Assembly: GCA_043811005.1 (NCBI GenBank)
Contig: JBDRNO010000301.1
Location: 1-53,849 of the forward strand
DNA: 53,849 bases
Reading direction: 5' to 3'
Origin: JBDRNO01 sp043811005
Lineage (GTDB): Bacteria; Bacteroidota; Bacteroidia; NORP154
Shown here: piece after piece, positions 25,163-33,395 of the stretch
Position numbering within the stretch: position 1 is the first letter of the stretch
How the letters are laid out: every line of letters begins with the position of its first letter
Made by a program: the position numbers and the translations under genes
Notes under the pieces: generated by a model
Databases searched by the model: none
Seen by the model: only the letters and a program-made list of their open reading frames with translations
What the model was told of the DNA's origin: nothing

Positions 25163-28100
25163 ATGAAGCAATTCAAATCTATAGAAGATTTCAAAAATTT
25201 TCGCAGGATGATTCAGGATAAACCTGGGGATAAAAAACCCTGTATAGTGATCAGTGCCGGTACATGTGGTCAGGCAAGCGGAGTAAATGATATAATGCGA
25301 ATGACGAAGCGTCATATTCTTGAGCAGAACCTGCATGATAAAATATCCCTGAGAATAACCGGATGTCTGGGTTTTTGTGAGATAGAACCTTTTATTTTAG
25401 TGGAACCCGGTGATATTATTTACCCGAAATTAACAATGAAGGATGTGCCTGAGATCATTGATGCTGCAATTGAGGGTAGGGTTATTGAAGAAAAGCTTTA
25501 TAGTGAACATGATGAGGGAAAAAAATACCGTTCTCAGCAAGATATACCTTTTATCAAGCATCAGACAAAAACGATTTTGGGTGAAAATCAAAAGTTAGAC
25601 CCGATCAGAATTTATAACTATATCAGAATAGGGGGTTATGCAGCATTTGAAAAGGTAATATACAATCCCGCACCTGACTGGATCATTAAAGAGATTAAAG
25701 AGTCAGAGCTTAGGGGCAGGGGTGGGGCTGGTTTTCCTACCGGCTTAAAATGGGAAATCGCCAAAAATTCAGGTAACGGAACAACAAATAAGTTTGTAGT
25801 TTGCAATGCTGACGAAGGAGATCCTGGCGCCTATATGGACCGCAGCATTTTAGAGGGCAACCCGCATTCGGTTATTGAAGGTATGATAATTGCCGGAATA
25901 GCCATTGGAGCATCCAGGGGCTATATATATGTACGAAACGAATATCCATTAGCCATAAAACATACACTAATTGCTTTACGGCAAGCAAGGGGCTTAGGTA
26001 TTCTGGGTGATAATATTCTTGGAACTAATATCAATTTTGATATTGAGATTTTTCGCGGGGCAGGCGCTTTTGTTTGCGGTGAAGAAACAGCCCTTATTAA
26101 ATCTATTGAAGGTCAGATGGGGCAGCCCAAGCAACGTCCGCCTTATCCTGTTAACAAAGGGCTATGGGGATTCCCTACCTGTATAAACAATGTGGAAACA
26201 CTTGCAAATGTAACTGTAATTATTCGTGAGGGAGCAGGAAAATATGCTAAGGTTGGAGTGCCGGGCAATAGAGGTACTAAGATTTTTTCTCTCGTAGGAA
26301 AAATAAAAAATACGGGATTGGTAGAAGTGCCTCTTGGCACAACCTTGAAAAAAGTTGTTTATGATATCGGTGGGGGGGCTTCGGGAGAGGCAAAGATAAA
26401 AGCCGTACAAACCGGCGGTCCATCCGGAGGATGTATCCCTGCTAAAATCTTTGATCTCGCTATTGATTACGAGAGCTTAACTGAAGTGGGTTCGATAATG
26501 GGCTCTGGTGGTATGATAGTGATGGATGAAAATACCTGCATGGTTGATATTGCAAAATATTTTACTAATTTTTTGCAGGAAGAATCCTGCGGAAAATGCT
26601 CTGTTTGCAGGGAAGGTACACAAAGAATGAACGAAATACTTACAAATATTACAGAAGGTCATGGTAAACCAGAAGATATTGATTTACTTCAAGAGTTAGG
26701 GCAGGTTATAAAAGATGCATCAATGTGTGGGCTTGGACAATCAGCCGCTAATCCATTATTGGCTACTCTTCGTTATTTCAAAAATGAATATATAGATCAT
26801 ATTGAAAAGAATAGATGTACTGCAGTTATGTGCAAGGAAATAATATCTTCTCCATGTCAATATACTTGTCCTATTGATACTGAAGTTCCACTTTATATTT
26901 CTTTAATTGCCAATAAGCGATACGAAGAAGCCCTGGAAGTAATTAAAAATGAAAATCCATTACCTTCCGTTCTTGCCCGTGTCTGCCATCATCCGTGTGA
27001 ATATAAATGTAAGTCAGGTGATGGAGGGGATCCTATTGCAATTAGAGATCTTAAAAGATTTGTAACAGATTATGGTATAAAAAACAAGCTTCTTGTAAAA
27101 ACAGAACCTGTAGATAAAACCAAAGGAATAAAAATTGCAGTAATAGGTTCTGGCCCTGCTGGTTTAACCTCTGGCTTTTATCTTTGTAAAAAAGGCTATG
27201 ATGTTACTATATTTGAAAAAGAATCTGTTATTGGAGGAATGCTTGCACTCGGAATACCGGAATATCGATTACCAAAGGATATTCTTGCAAGTGATTTAGA
27301 ATATATTAAAAGTGTAGGTATGGATATTAAAACAAATATTGCATTAGGTAAAGACTTTACGATAGACGATTTATTTAACCAGGGTTATAAAGCAGTATTT
27401 ATTGCCATAGGAGCACATCAATCATTAAAATTAGATATACATGGCGAAGAAGTTGAAGGTGTGATACCTGGGATGAAAGCACTATCAGCATTGAACCTTG
27501 GTGAAAAAATAAAAATTGGTAAAAAAGTAGGTATTATTGGAGGAGGTAATACTGCAGTTGATGCTGCCAGAAGGGTGTTGCGTGCCGAAACATCTGAAAG
27601 TGTAGCCATGCTTGATGCTGCCAGAAGCGCTTTAAGGACAACAGAACCAGAAAGTGTAACAATATTCTACAGAAGAACAATAGCTGAAATACCTGCATAT
27701 AAAGAAGAAGTAGAAGGCGCCCTGGGTGAAGGAATAAAAATTGAGTTTTTAACAGCACCAAAACGAATTATTGCTGAACAAGGTAAATTAAAAGCTTGTG
27801 AATTTATAAGAATGAAAATGGGAGATATTGATGACTCAGGCAGAAGAAGACCTGTGCCAATAGAAGGTTCTGAATTTACAGTAGAACTAGATACTTTAAT
27901 AGTTTCTATTAGTGAAAATCCTGATATTTCTTACATTGAAAAAGAAGGACTTGATTTTACCAAGTGGAATACAGTGATAGTTGATAACGAAACATTCGAA
28001 ACAAACAGAACAGGTGTATTTGCCGGTGGTGATGTCGTTACAGGTCCAAATACCGTCATAGATGCAATTGCTTCAGGAAAAATCGTTGCTGAATCTATTG

Positions 28101-28399
28101 ATCAATATTTAAGTGGAAAAGAAATTAAGAGAGAATATAAAATTTCCAGACCATCAAAATATATTGAACCTCTTACATTACTTAAAGAAGAACAGGACGA
28201 ATTATTATCAGCCAAACGTACTAAAATGCATAAGTTATCCCCGGAGAAAAGAAAATATAATCTACTGGAGGTTGAGCAAGGCCTAACTGAAGAACAGGCA
28301 GTAGAAGAGGCAAAAAGATGTTTGCGATGTGAACTGGAAACACAGGATGGAAAAATGTTCTTGGAGAAATTTAAAGAAGCCTCATTATTAAATGGATAA
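25163..28399 (+). CDS. NuoF-GltD fusion flavoprotein, copy B
   Basis: This 1078-residue protein has the same order as the 15403-18525 gene: thioredoxin-like ferredoxin (SAGTCGQASG, TGCLGFC), NuoF core (RGRGGAGFPTGLKW, NADEGDPGAYMDRSILEGNP, GAGAFVCGEETALIKSIEG), 4Fe-4S site ESCGKCSVCREG, then the GltD module (CQYTCPID, CARVCHHPCEYKC-type clusters, IAVIGSGPAGLTSGFYL, VGIIGGGNTAVDAARR) and a C-terminal CLRC. It is longer than copy A partly because of a 54-bp tandem duplication in the second dinucleotide-binding region (27560-27667). The plus-strand neighbours are the zinc-ribbon NuoE, a small Fe-S protein and a glutamate-synthase-like protein. Predicted role: NADH/NADPH/ferredoxin coupling or feeding electrons to glutamate synthesis. 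Confidence 0.85.
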   Translation: MKQFKSIEDFKNFRRMIQDKPGDKKPCIVISAGTCGQASGVNDIMRMTKRHILEQNLHDKISLRITGCLGFCEIEPFILVEPGDIIYPKLTMKDVPEIIDAAIEGRVIEEKLYSEHDEGKKYRSQQDIPFIKHQTKTILGENQKLDPIRIYNYIRIGGYAAFEKVIYNPAPDWIIKEIKESELRGRGGAGFPTGLKWEIAKNSGNGTTNKFVVCNADEGDPGAYMDRSILEGNPHSVIEGMIIAGIAIGASRGYIYVRNEYPLAIKHTLIALRQARGLGILGDNILGTNINFDIEIFRGAGAFVCGEETALIKSIEGQMGQPKQRPPYPVNKGLWGFPTCINNVETLANVTVIIREGAGKYAKVGVPGNRGTKIFSLVGKIKNTGLVEVPLGTTLKKVVYDIGGGASGEAKIKAVQTGGPSGGCIPAKIFDLAIDYESLTEVGSIMGSGGMIVMDENTCMVDIAKYFTNFLQEESCGKCSVCREGTQRMNEILTNITEGHGKPEDIDLLQELGQVIKDASMCGLGQSAANPLLATLRYFKNEYIDHIEKNRCTAVMCKEIISSPCQYTCPIDTEVPLYISLIANKRYEEALEVIKNENPLPSVLARVCHHPCEYKCKSGDGGDPIAIRDLKRFVTDYGIKNKLLVKTEPVDKTKGIKIAVIGSGPAGLTSGFYLCKKGYDVTIFEKESVIGGMLALGIPEYRLPKDILASDLEYIKSVGMDIKTNIALGKDFTIDDLFNQGYKAVFIAIGAHQSLKLDIHGEEVEGVIPGMKALSALNLGEKIKIGKKVGIIGGGNTAVDAARRVLRAETSESVAMLDAARSALRTTEPESVTIFYRRTIAEIPAYKEEVEGALGEGIKIEFLTAPKRIIAEQGKLKACEFIRMKMGDIDDSGRRRPVPIEGSEFTVELDTLIVSISENPDISYIEKEGLDFTKWNTVIVDNETFETNRTGVFAGGDVVTGPNTVIDAIASGKIVAESIDQYLSGKEIKREYKISRPSKYIEPLTLLKEEQDELLSAKRTKMHKLSPEKRKYNLLEVEQGLTEEQAVEEAKRCLRCELETQDGKMFLEKFKEASLLNG
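27560..27667 (+). repeat. 54-bp tandem duplication inside the GltD module of fusion B
   Basis: Two in-frame 54-bp units (27560-27613 and 27614-27667) both start GATGCTGCCAGAAG and encode DAARRVLRAETSESVAML and DAARSALRTTEPESVTIF. The homologous region of copy A has a single unit (DAARVAIRQKGVDEVTIL). The duplication adds 18 residues just after the GGGN dinucleotide motif. Divergence between the units shows it is not brand new. Confidence 0.85.
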
Positions 28400-28500
28400 T
28401 GGATGTTATGTGCAAGTCAAAAAAAAAGAATAGAACGCAGACGAAGCAAATTTAATATGATTAAAAATGTTAATAATAAATATAAAATCAGATATATTAA

Positions 28501-29187
28501 ATGAAAATTGTAATTGATGGAATAAATTTTGACGCACCTGAGGGTTGGACAATACTTGAAGCAGCAAAATTCCTTGGCTTGAGTATTCCGACAATATGCC
28601 ACGATGACGGACTTACACCCTGGGGAGGTTGTCGTCTGTGTATTGTGGAAATAGGAGAGGGTGACAGAGCAAAATTAGTGTCTTCTTGTACATATCCGGT
28701 TGAAGATGGCCTTGTGGTGCAAACAGCAACTAAGAGAGTTGTGAATGCAAGAAAGATGATACTCGAATTATTGATTGCGCAATGTCCATCATCCAAGACC
28801 TTGCAGGACCTTGCTGCAAAAATTGGTTTAAAACAAGTGAGATTCACACCTAAAAATGAGAATTGTATTTACTGTGGATTATGTGTTAGAATATGTAAAG
28901 AACAGATGATAGCAAATGCCATCGGGTTTGCAAATAGAGGTAAAGAACTCAAAGTCACTACTCCGTTTGATGAAACATCAGAGGATTGTAGAAGATGTGG
29001 AGGTTGCATGTATATCTGCCCTGCATGTACATCAAGATGTGAAGGACCTGATGCTAAAGATGTGTTATGTGGCAGATGTGAAAATTCACTCCAGCCAACA
29101 TGCCTGGAAGTGTATGAAGATAATTATCATTGCTGGATGGGACTTAAAGGAGATTGTGGGACGTGTGTTACTGAAGAAGTAAAGTAA
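28501..29187 (+). CDS. Small 2Fe-2S/4Fe-4S protein (NuoG/HydA N-terminal-like, HoxU-like)
   Basis: This 228-residue protein matches only the N-terminal electron-wire part of NuoG/HydA. It has a 2Fe-2S ferredoxin domain (Cys 33, 44, 47, 63 in CHDDGLTPWGGCRLC...SC), then CIYCGLCVRIC and CRRCGGCMYICPAC 4Fe-4S motifs, and an unusual extra cysteine-rich tail (CGRCENSLQPTC, CWMGLKGDCGTC). The catalytic H-cluster or molybdopterin part is absent. It would connect the NuoE/NuoF module to ferredoxin or to the glutamate-synthase-like protein next to it. It is 101 bp after fusion B. Confidence 0.8.
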   Translation: MKIVIDGINFDAPEGWTILEAAKFLGLSIPTICHDDGLTPWGGCRLCIVEIGEGDRAKLVSSCTYPVEDGLVVQTATKRVVNARKMILELLIAQCPSSKTLQDLAAKIGLKQVRFTPKNENCIYCGLCVRICKEQMIANAIGFANRGKELKVTTPFDETSEDCRRCGGCMYICPACTSRCEGPDAKDVLCGRCENSLQPTCLEVYEDNYHCWMGLKGDCGTCVTEEVK

Positions 29188-29236
29188 TTATAAAGTATAA
29201 GAGAAGAATTTAATCAGAGGAAATTTTATAAATATG

Positions 29237-29361
29237 TTAATTCCTGTTTATCATTTGTCTGTTCTCGGTTATCGGGTGGTCAGTTGTCGGTTGTCAATTT
29301 TTCAAGACAATAACTGAATAACCGATTAACCGAAACCCGATATCTGATACCCGATAAACTG
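29237..29361. repeat. Decayed inverted repeat (CGGTTATCGGG... / ...CCCGATATCTGATACCCG)
   Basis: The left part repeats CGGTTATCGGGTGG and CAGTTGTCGGTTGTC; the right part repeats ACTGAATAACCGATTAACCG and ACCCGAT units. The two halves are roughly complementary. It fills half of the 258-bp gap before the glutamate-synthase-like gene and could form a large hairpin. Confidence 0.45.
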
Positions 29362-29430
29362 AAAGAACAATTAAGAGATTTCGTAATTAGAAAAAATTTT
29401 ATAATCTATAAGTATATAACTACCAATAAA

Positions 29431-29437
29431 AAGGAGG
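29431..29437 (+). promoter_or_regulatory. Strong Shine-Dalgarno AAGGAGG before the glutamate-synthase-like gene
   Basis: AAGGAGG lies 8 bases before ATG 29446. Most genes in this window lack such a site, as usual in Bacteroidota, so it marks a highly translated gene and fixes the start. Confidence 0.7.
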
Positions 29438-29445
29438 AAAAAAAT

Positions 29446-31029
29446 ATGAGCTTAACAAAAATAAATGCCACAGCGGCAACATTGACGAAAAACCGGACTG
29501 AAGATTCTGTTGTTCCTACAAGCGGAATGTGTACAACCTGTATTGACGGTTGCATAGGTATGTGTGAGATAGGGAAATCGGCTTATCGCGGTCATGAAGT
29601 TATCTATCCTCAACCATTTGGTATCATTACCTCTGCCGGAGAAAAGAATTATCCAGTTGATTATTCTCATTTTAACATCATGAGTGGGGTAGTAGGGGCT
29701 GAAGGAATAGAAGCAGATAGTGATAAAGCGATCTTCCCGGCAGTTGATCTTGAAGTAACTTTTGGTCATGATAAGGGATTGAAATTTCGTCTTCCTTTTA
29801 TGATACCTGGCATCGGTTCAACAAACATAGCAAAGAACAACTGGGAGGGATTGGCTATTGGTACCGCGTTGGCAGGTACCGGTTTGACAATTGGTGAAAA
29901 TGTGGTGGGTATGGATATGGAATCGGAGATAAAAAATGGTAAGGTTGTTAGCGCAGTGGAACTAAAAAAACGCGTAAAGCTTTTCACTGATAATCAGCGG
30001 GATGGATATGGCGCTATTGTTTTGCAGGCGAATGTTGAAGATACCCGTTTGGGTGTTCAGGAATATGCTATACAAGAGTATGGGATTGAGTGTGTTGAGA
30101 TGAAATGGGGGCAGGGCGCTAAAAATATTGGAGGTGAAGTGAAAATAAAAGACCTTAAAAAAGCACAGACACTGTATAAGCGGGGATATATTGTTTTACC
30201 AAATCCTACAGACCCTAATGTTATCAAAGCTTTTGAGAGCGGAGCATTCTCTGAATTTGAACGTCATTCACGTATAGGTATGGTAACTGAGGAATCTTTT
30301 ACAGCAAGGGCTGAAGAACTGCGTAAGGCAGGTGCAAAATATGTTTTTCTTAAAACAGGCGCTTATGGACCTGCCGACCTGGCAAGGGCATTGAAATTTG
30401 CATCAAAGAATAAGCTTGACCTTCTTACTGTTGATGGCGCTGGAGGCGGAACAGGAATGAGCCCATGGAGAATGATGAACGAATGGGGTGTGCCACCGGT
30501 TGAGCTTCATTCACTCCTGTATTTTTATGCAAAAAAACTTGCCGATAAAGGCGAACATGTTCCGGCATTGGCTTTAGCAGGCGGCTTCACTCTTGAAGAC
30601 CAGATATTTAAAGGACTCTCTTTAGGCGCTCCTTTTGTAAAGCTCATAGGTATGGCTCGTGGTCCGATAGCAGCCGCAATGGTAGGAAAAACAATAGGAA
30701 ATGCTATCAAAAACAACCAGATACCTGTGTATGTTGAACGTTTTGGAAACTCAATTGACAAGATCTTTGTTACCGCCAGCGAACTAAGGAAAGAACTGGG
30801 AGATAAGGAATTTGAAAATTTACCTCCAGGAGCTATTGGGCTTTATACTTATTACGAACGATTAGCCCAGGGATTACGACAGCTTATGTGCGGAACAAGA
30901 AAATTCGCTTTGGAATATATCTCACGGGATAGTCTCGCCTCTTTAACACACGAAGGAAGTGAAATAAGTGGTATTCCTTATATAATGGATTACCAAAAGG
31001 AAGAGGCGGAAGCAATTCTTAACTCATAA
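29446..31029 (+). CDS. Glutamate-synthase FMN-domain protein (GltB central-domain-like), no glutaminase domain
   Basis: This 527-residue protein resembles the FMN TIM-barrel part of GltB: PGIGSTNIAKNNWEGLAIG, VEMKWGQGAKNIGGEVK, DGAGGGTGMSPWRMMNEWG, ALAGGFTLEDQIFKGLSLGA. A class-II glutaminase domain and the GXGXG C-terminal domain are absent. The usual 3Fe-4S cysteine loop after the barrel signature is also missing. Instead there is an N-terminal C-x2-C-x3-C-x3-C motif (Cys 29, 32, 36, 40). Glutamate synthases make glutamate from 2-oxoglutarate and glutamine-derived ammonia. Without a glutaminase in the operon the nitrogen donor is unclear. It is the last gene of the NuoE/NuoF-GltD/Fe-S set. 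Confidence 0.8.
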   Translation: MSLTKINATAATLTKNRTEDSVVPTSGMCTTCIDGCIGMCEIGKSAYRGHEVIYPQPFGIITSAGEKNYPVDYSHFNIMSGVVGAEGIEADSDKAIFPAVDLEVTFGHDKGLKFRLPFMIPGIGSTNIAKNNWEGLAIGTALAGTGLTIGENVVGMDMESEIKNGKVVSAVELKKRVKLFTDNQRDGYGAIVLQANVEDTRLGVQEYAIQEYGIECVEMKWGQGAKNIGGEVKIKDLKKAQTLYKRGYIVLPNPTDPNVIKAFESGAFSEFERHSRIGMVTEESFTARAEELRKAGAKYVFLKTGAYGPADLARALKFASKNKLDLLTVDGAGGGTGMSPWRMMNEWGVPPVELHSLLYFYAKKLADKGEHVPALALAGGFTLEDQIFKGLSLGAPFVKLIGMARGPIAAAMVGKTIGNAIKNNQIPVYVERFGNSIDKIFVTASELRKELGDKEFENLPPGAIGLYTYYERLAQGLRQLMCGTRKFALEYISRDSLASLTHEGSEISGIPYIMDYQKEEAEAILNS

Positions 31030-31050
31030 AGGAGGATTATATTTTTGCTG

Positions 31051-31125
31051 TTTCCCTATGTTAATGGAGCAAACATTGGCTGTTTCGTAAAAGTTGCCAA
31101 TGCTATGTTAGTTCAGGGACTTGTA
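31051..31125 (+). pseudogene. 3' remnant of a second gdhA copy
   Basis: In one frame the DNA reads FPYVNGANIGCFVKVANAML then VQGLV, matching the GdhA C-terminus (YVKGANIAGFLKVANAMIDQ; 14 of 20 positions identical from the first Tyr). No start or upstream coding remains. It follows the glutamate-synthase-like stop codon by 21 bp, suggesting that a gdhA gene once stood here. Confidence 0.7.
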
Positions 31126-31152
31126 CAATTTTTATACGTCTTTATATATTAT

Positions 31153-31195
31153 AAAAGGGGTATTACTGCTAATACACGGTAATTACCCCTTTTTT
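31153..31195 (+). terminator. Rho-independent terminator of operon B
   Basis: AAAAGGGGTA-TTAC pairs with GTAATTACCCCTTTT (one bulge), followed by TTTTT. It lies 124 bp after the glutamate-synthase-like stop and would isolate operon B from higBA. Confidence 0.75.
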
Positions 31196-31227
31196 AATAT
31201 TAATCAAAAAAGCATAATAATTTAATG

Positions 31228-31248
31228 AAGTTCACATTTAGCGAACTT
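31228..31248. promoter_or_regulatory. Candidate HigA operator
   Basis: AAGTTC-(9 bases)-GAACTT is a perfect 6-bp inverted repeat about 32 bp upstream of higB, followed by AT-rich promoter-like sequence (TATAATTG near 31264). HigA-type antitoxins usually bind such palindromes to repress their own operon. Confidence 0.45.
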
Positions 31249-31280
31249 TATTAAATTATTTTCGTATAATTGCACACCTA

Positions 31281-31580
31281 ATGAGAATATTTACAAAAGG
31301 TACTTTGAGGAAATTTTGGGAAAAGCATAATGATGCGGAAATACCCTTAAAAACATGGTATAAAATTGTAGAGAAAGCAAAATGGAAAAATCCGCAGGAT
31401 GTAAAAAAGGTATATAGTAAAGCAAGCATAATAGGTGATAACCGGGTGGTGTTTAACATTAAAGGAAATGATTACAGGTTGGTTGTTTTTATTATTTATG
31501 AATTACAAAGGGTTTATGTCTGTTTTATTGGAACCCACAAAGAATATGATAAAATTAATGTTAAAACAATTACATTATGA
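31281..31580 (+). CDS. higB: HigB-type mRNA interferase toxin
   Basis: This 99-residue RelE-superfamily toxin of the HigB group shows WYKIVEKAKWKNPQDVKK, RVVFNIKGNDYRLVVFI and FIGTHKEYDKI, the hallmark segments of the family. HigB toxins cleave mRNA on ribosomes. The stop overlaps the higA start (ATGA), which indicates translational coupling. Toxin-first order is typical of hig loci. Confidence 0.9.
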   Translation: MRIFTKGTLRKFWEKHNDAEIPLKTWYKIVEKAKWKNPQDVKKVYSKASIIGDNRVVFNIKGNDYRLVVFIIYELQRVYVCFIGTHKEYDKINVKTITL

Positions 31581-31933
31581 ATATTAAACCTATTAGGAAA
31601 AAAAAAGATTACAATGCGGCAATGAAAAGGATTTATGAATTAATTTCTATTGCTCCTAAGAAAGACACTCCTGAATATGATGAGTTGGATATCCTTTCTA
31701 CGCTTGTTGAACCGTATGAAAAAGAACATTATCCCATCGAACCACCCGATCCAATTGAAGCAATCAAATATATCATGGAAGAAAAGGGACTTATGAATAA
31801 AGATGTTGTGAAATATTTCGGCAGTAAGAGCCGTGTTTCGGAGGTGTTGAACAAAAAACGTCCTCTTTCCCTGAATATCATCAAATCGTTACATAGAGGT
31901 TTGGGAATACCATATGAGATATTGATGGCTTAG
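31577..31933 (+). CDS. higA: HigA-type antitoxin with HTH domain
   Basis: This 118-residue protein has a negatively charged N-terminal half that would neutralise HigB and a C-terminal XRE-type helix-turn-helix (IMEEKGLMNKDVVKYFGSKS, RVSEVLNKKRPLSLNIIKSL). It would bind its own promoter. The ATGA overlap with higB supports one transcript. Confidence 0.9.
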   Translation: MNIKPIRKKKDYNAAMKRIYELISIAPKKDTPEYDELDILSTLVEPYEKEHYPIEPPDPIEAIKYIMEEKGLMNKDVVKYFGSKSRVSEVLNKKRPLSLNIIKSLHRGLGIPYEILMA

Positions 31934-31993
31934 TGTTTTCTGACAAAAATAACTTATTAGAGTGGATTCATAATTAATTTTATTAACAAATAA

Positions 31994-33256
31994 ATGATAA
32001 GGGAAAATCTAACAAAAAATGTAAATATACAGCTCGATAAAGCAGCAGATCTGATAGGGCTGGATACTGAATTACGAAAAATACTGCAATTCACTCAAAA
32101 TGAAATAAAGGTCCACTTCCCGGTGAAAATGGACGATGGCAGAATTGAAGTGTTTATTGGGTACCGCGTGCAGCATAATAACTGGCTTGGGCCTTATAAA
32201 GGAGGGCTTCGCTATCATCCAACCGTGAATATAGATGCCGCACGAGCGCTTGCAACCTGGATGACGTGGAAGTCAGCAATAGCTGACATCCCTTTTGGAG
32301 GCGCTAAGGGCGGTATAAGAATTGATACTGCTAAATATTCAGTTACAGAATTAGAGAGGATCACACGAAGATTTACGTATGCTTTGGGAAATAATATAGG
32401 GCCTGAATTTGATATTCCTGCACCGGATATGAATACGAATTCCCAGGTAATGGCATGGATACTGGATGCCTACCTGGCATCAGTAGAACCGACTAAAAGG
32501 CACTGCAGCAAACATATAGTAACAGGAAAACCGGTTTCTTCAGGCGGTTGCCTGGGGCGTGACAAAGCAACCGGACAGGGAGTAGTATATACAATAGAAG
32601 AATGGGCTAAGGATAATAATTTTGATTTGAATGGCGCTACGTATATGGTTCAGGGTTTCGGGAATGTTGGTTCGTGGGCAGCACGCATATTGAAAGAAAA
32701 AAAATCAAATCTTATTGCTGTGGAAGATGCGGGTGGGGCAATTATTAACATAAATGGCATAGACCCTGATGAACTTGCCGAATATGTTAAGAATAATAAT
32801 GGGACGGTACACGGGTATCCAAATTCAAAATCAATTGATCATAAATCATTTTTGAGTACAAAAACCGATATTTTTATTCCTGCAGCGTTAGGTAACCAGA
32901 TTACCGCAGATACGGCTCATTTGTTGAATGTAAAACTTATTGCCGAAGGCGCTAATGGACCGACAAATCCTGAAGGAGATATCATATTGAAGGAGAAAAA
33001 AATTGATGTTATTCCCGATATTTTATGTAACTCAGGAGGAGTAATTGTAAGCTACTTTGAGTGGCTTCAAAATAAGAGATGTGAGTTTTGGGAACTCGAA
33101 ACGGTTGAAAGTAAATTAAAGAAAAAAATAATTGATACTTACAAACGTGTCCGTGATACAGCAATAAAATTTGATACTGATTGGAGAACGGCTGCATATA
33201 TTATTGCATTAACACGGCTTGAGAAAACCTACAAAGATCGCGGGATCTTTCCGTAG
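31994..33256 (+). CDS. Glu/Leu/Phe/Val-type glutamate dehydrogenase (second, distinct GDH)
   Basis: This 420-residue GDH is of the shorter family (bacterial/archaeal NAD(P)-GDH such as RocG or GudB). It has the substrate-loop VQHNNWLGPYKGGLRYHP, the catalytic segment PFGGAKGGI (about 100-108), PAPDMNTNSQVMAWILDAY and the Rossmann motif VQGFGNVGSWAAR. The C-terminal NGPTNPEGD and CNSGGVIVSYFEW are typical. It is clearly different from the 444-residue gdhA at 22630. A catabolic, NAD-linked role is usual but cofactor choice cannot be read here. It converges with pfkA. Confidence 0.88.
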   Translation: MIRENLTKNVNIQLDKAADLIGLDTELRKILQFTQNEIKVHFPVKMDDGRIEVFIGYRVQHNNWLGPYKGGLRYHPTVNIDAARALATWMTWKSAIADIPFGGAKGGIRIDTAKYSVTELERITRRFTYALGNNIGPEFDIPAPDMNTNSQVMAWILDAYLASVEPTKRHCSKHIVTGKPVSSGGCLGRDKATGQGVVYTIEEWAKDNNFDLNGATYMVQGFGNVGSWAARILKEKKSNLIAVEDAGGAIININGIDPDELAEYVKNNNGTVHGYPNSKSIDHKSFLSTKTDIFIPAALGNQITADTAHLLNVKLIAEGANGPTNPEGDIILKEKKIDVIPDILCNSGGVIVSYFEWLQNKRCEFWELETVESKLKKKIIDTYKRVRDTAIKFDTDWRTAAYIIALTRLEKTYKDRGIFP

Positions 33257-33395
33257 ACTCTTAAAGTTAAAACTTACCAATCCCGATACATATCTGGAAC
33301 GATAATTTTGTTGATGTCAATTGCCTACTTGTATCAAATTTAAGCAAGATTTATATCCCGCATGACATGATTTGAAATTCTGATACAATTACACA

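Noticed and set aside
25163..28399. Two separate genes (nuoF and gltD) joined by assembly error
   Set aside because: The same fusion occurs independently at 15403-18525 with the same domain order and linker type.
31264..31271. TATAATTG as a certain higBA promoter
   Set aside because: It fits both a sigma70-like and a relaxed Bacteroidota -7 element, and no -33 element is clear, so it is mentioned only within the operator entry.
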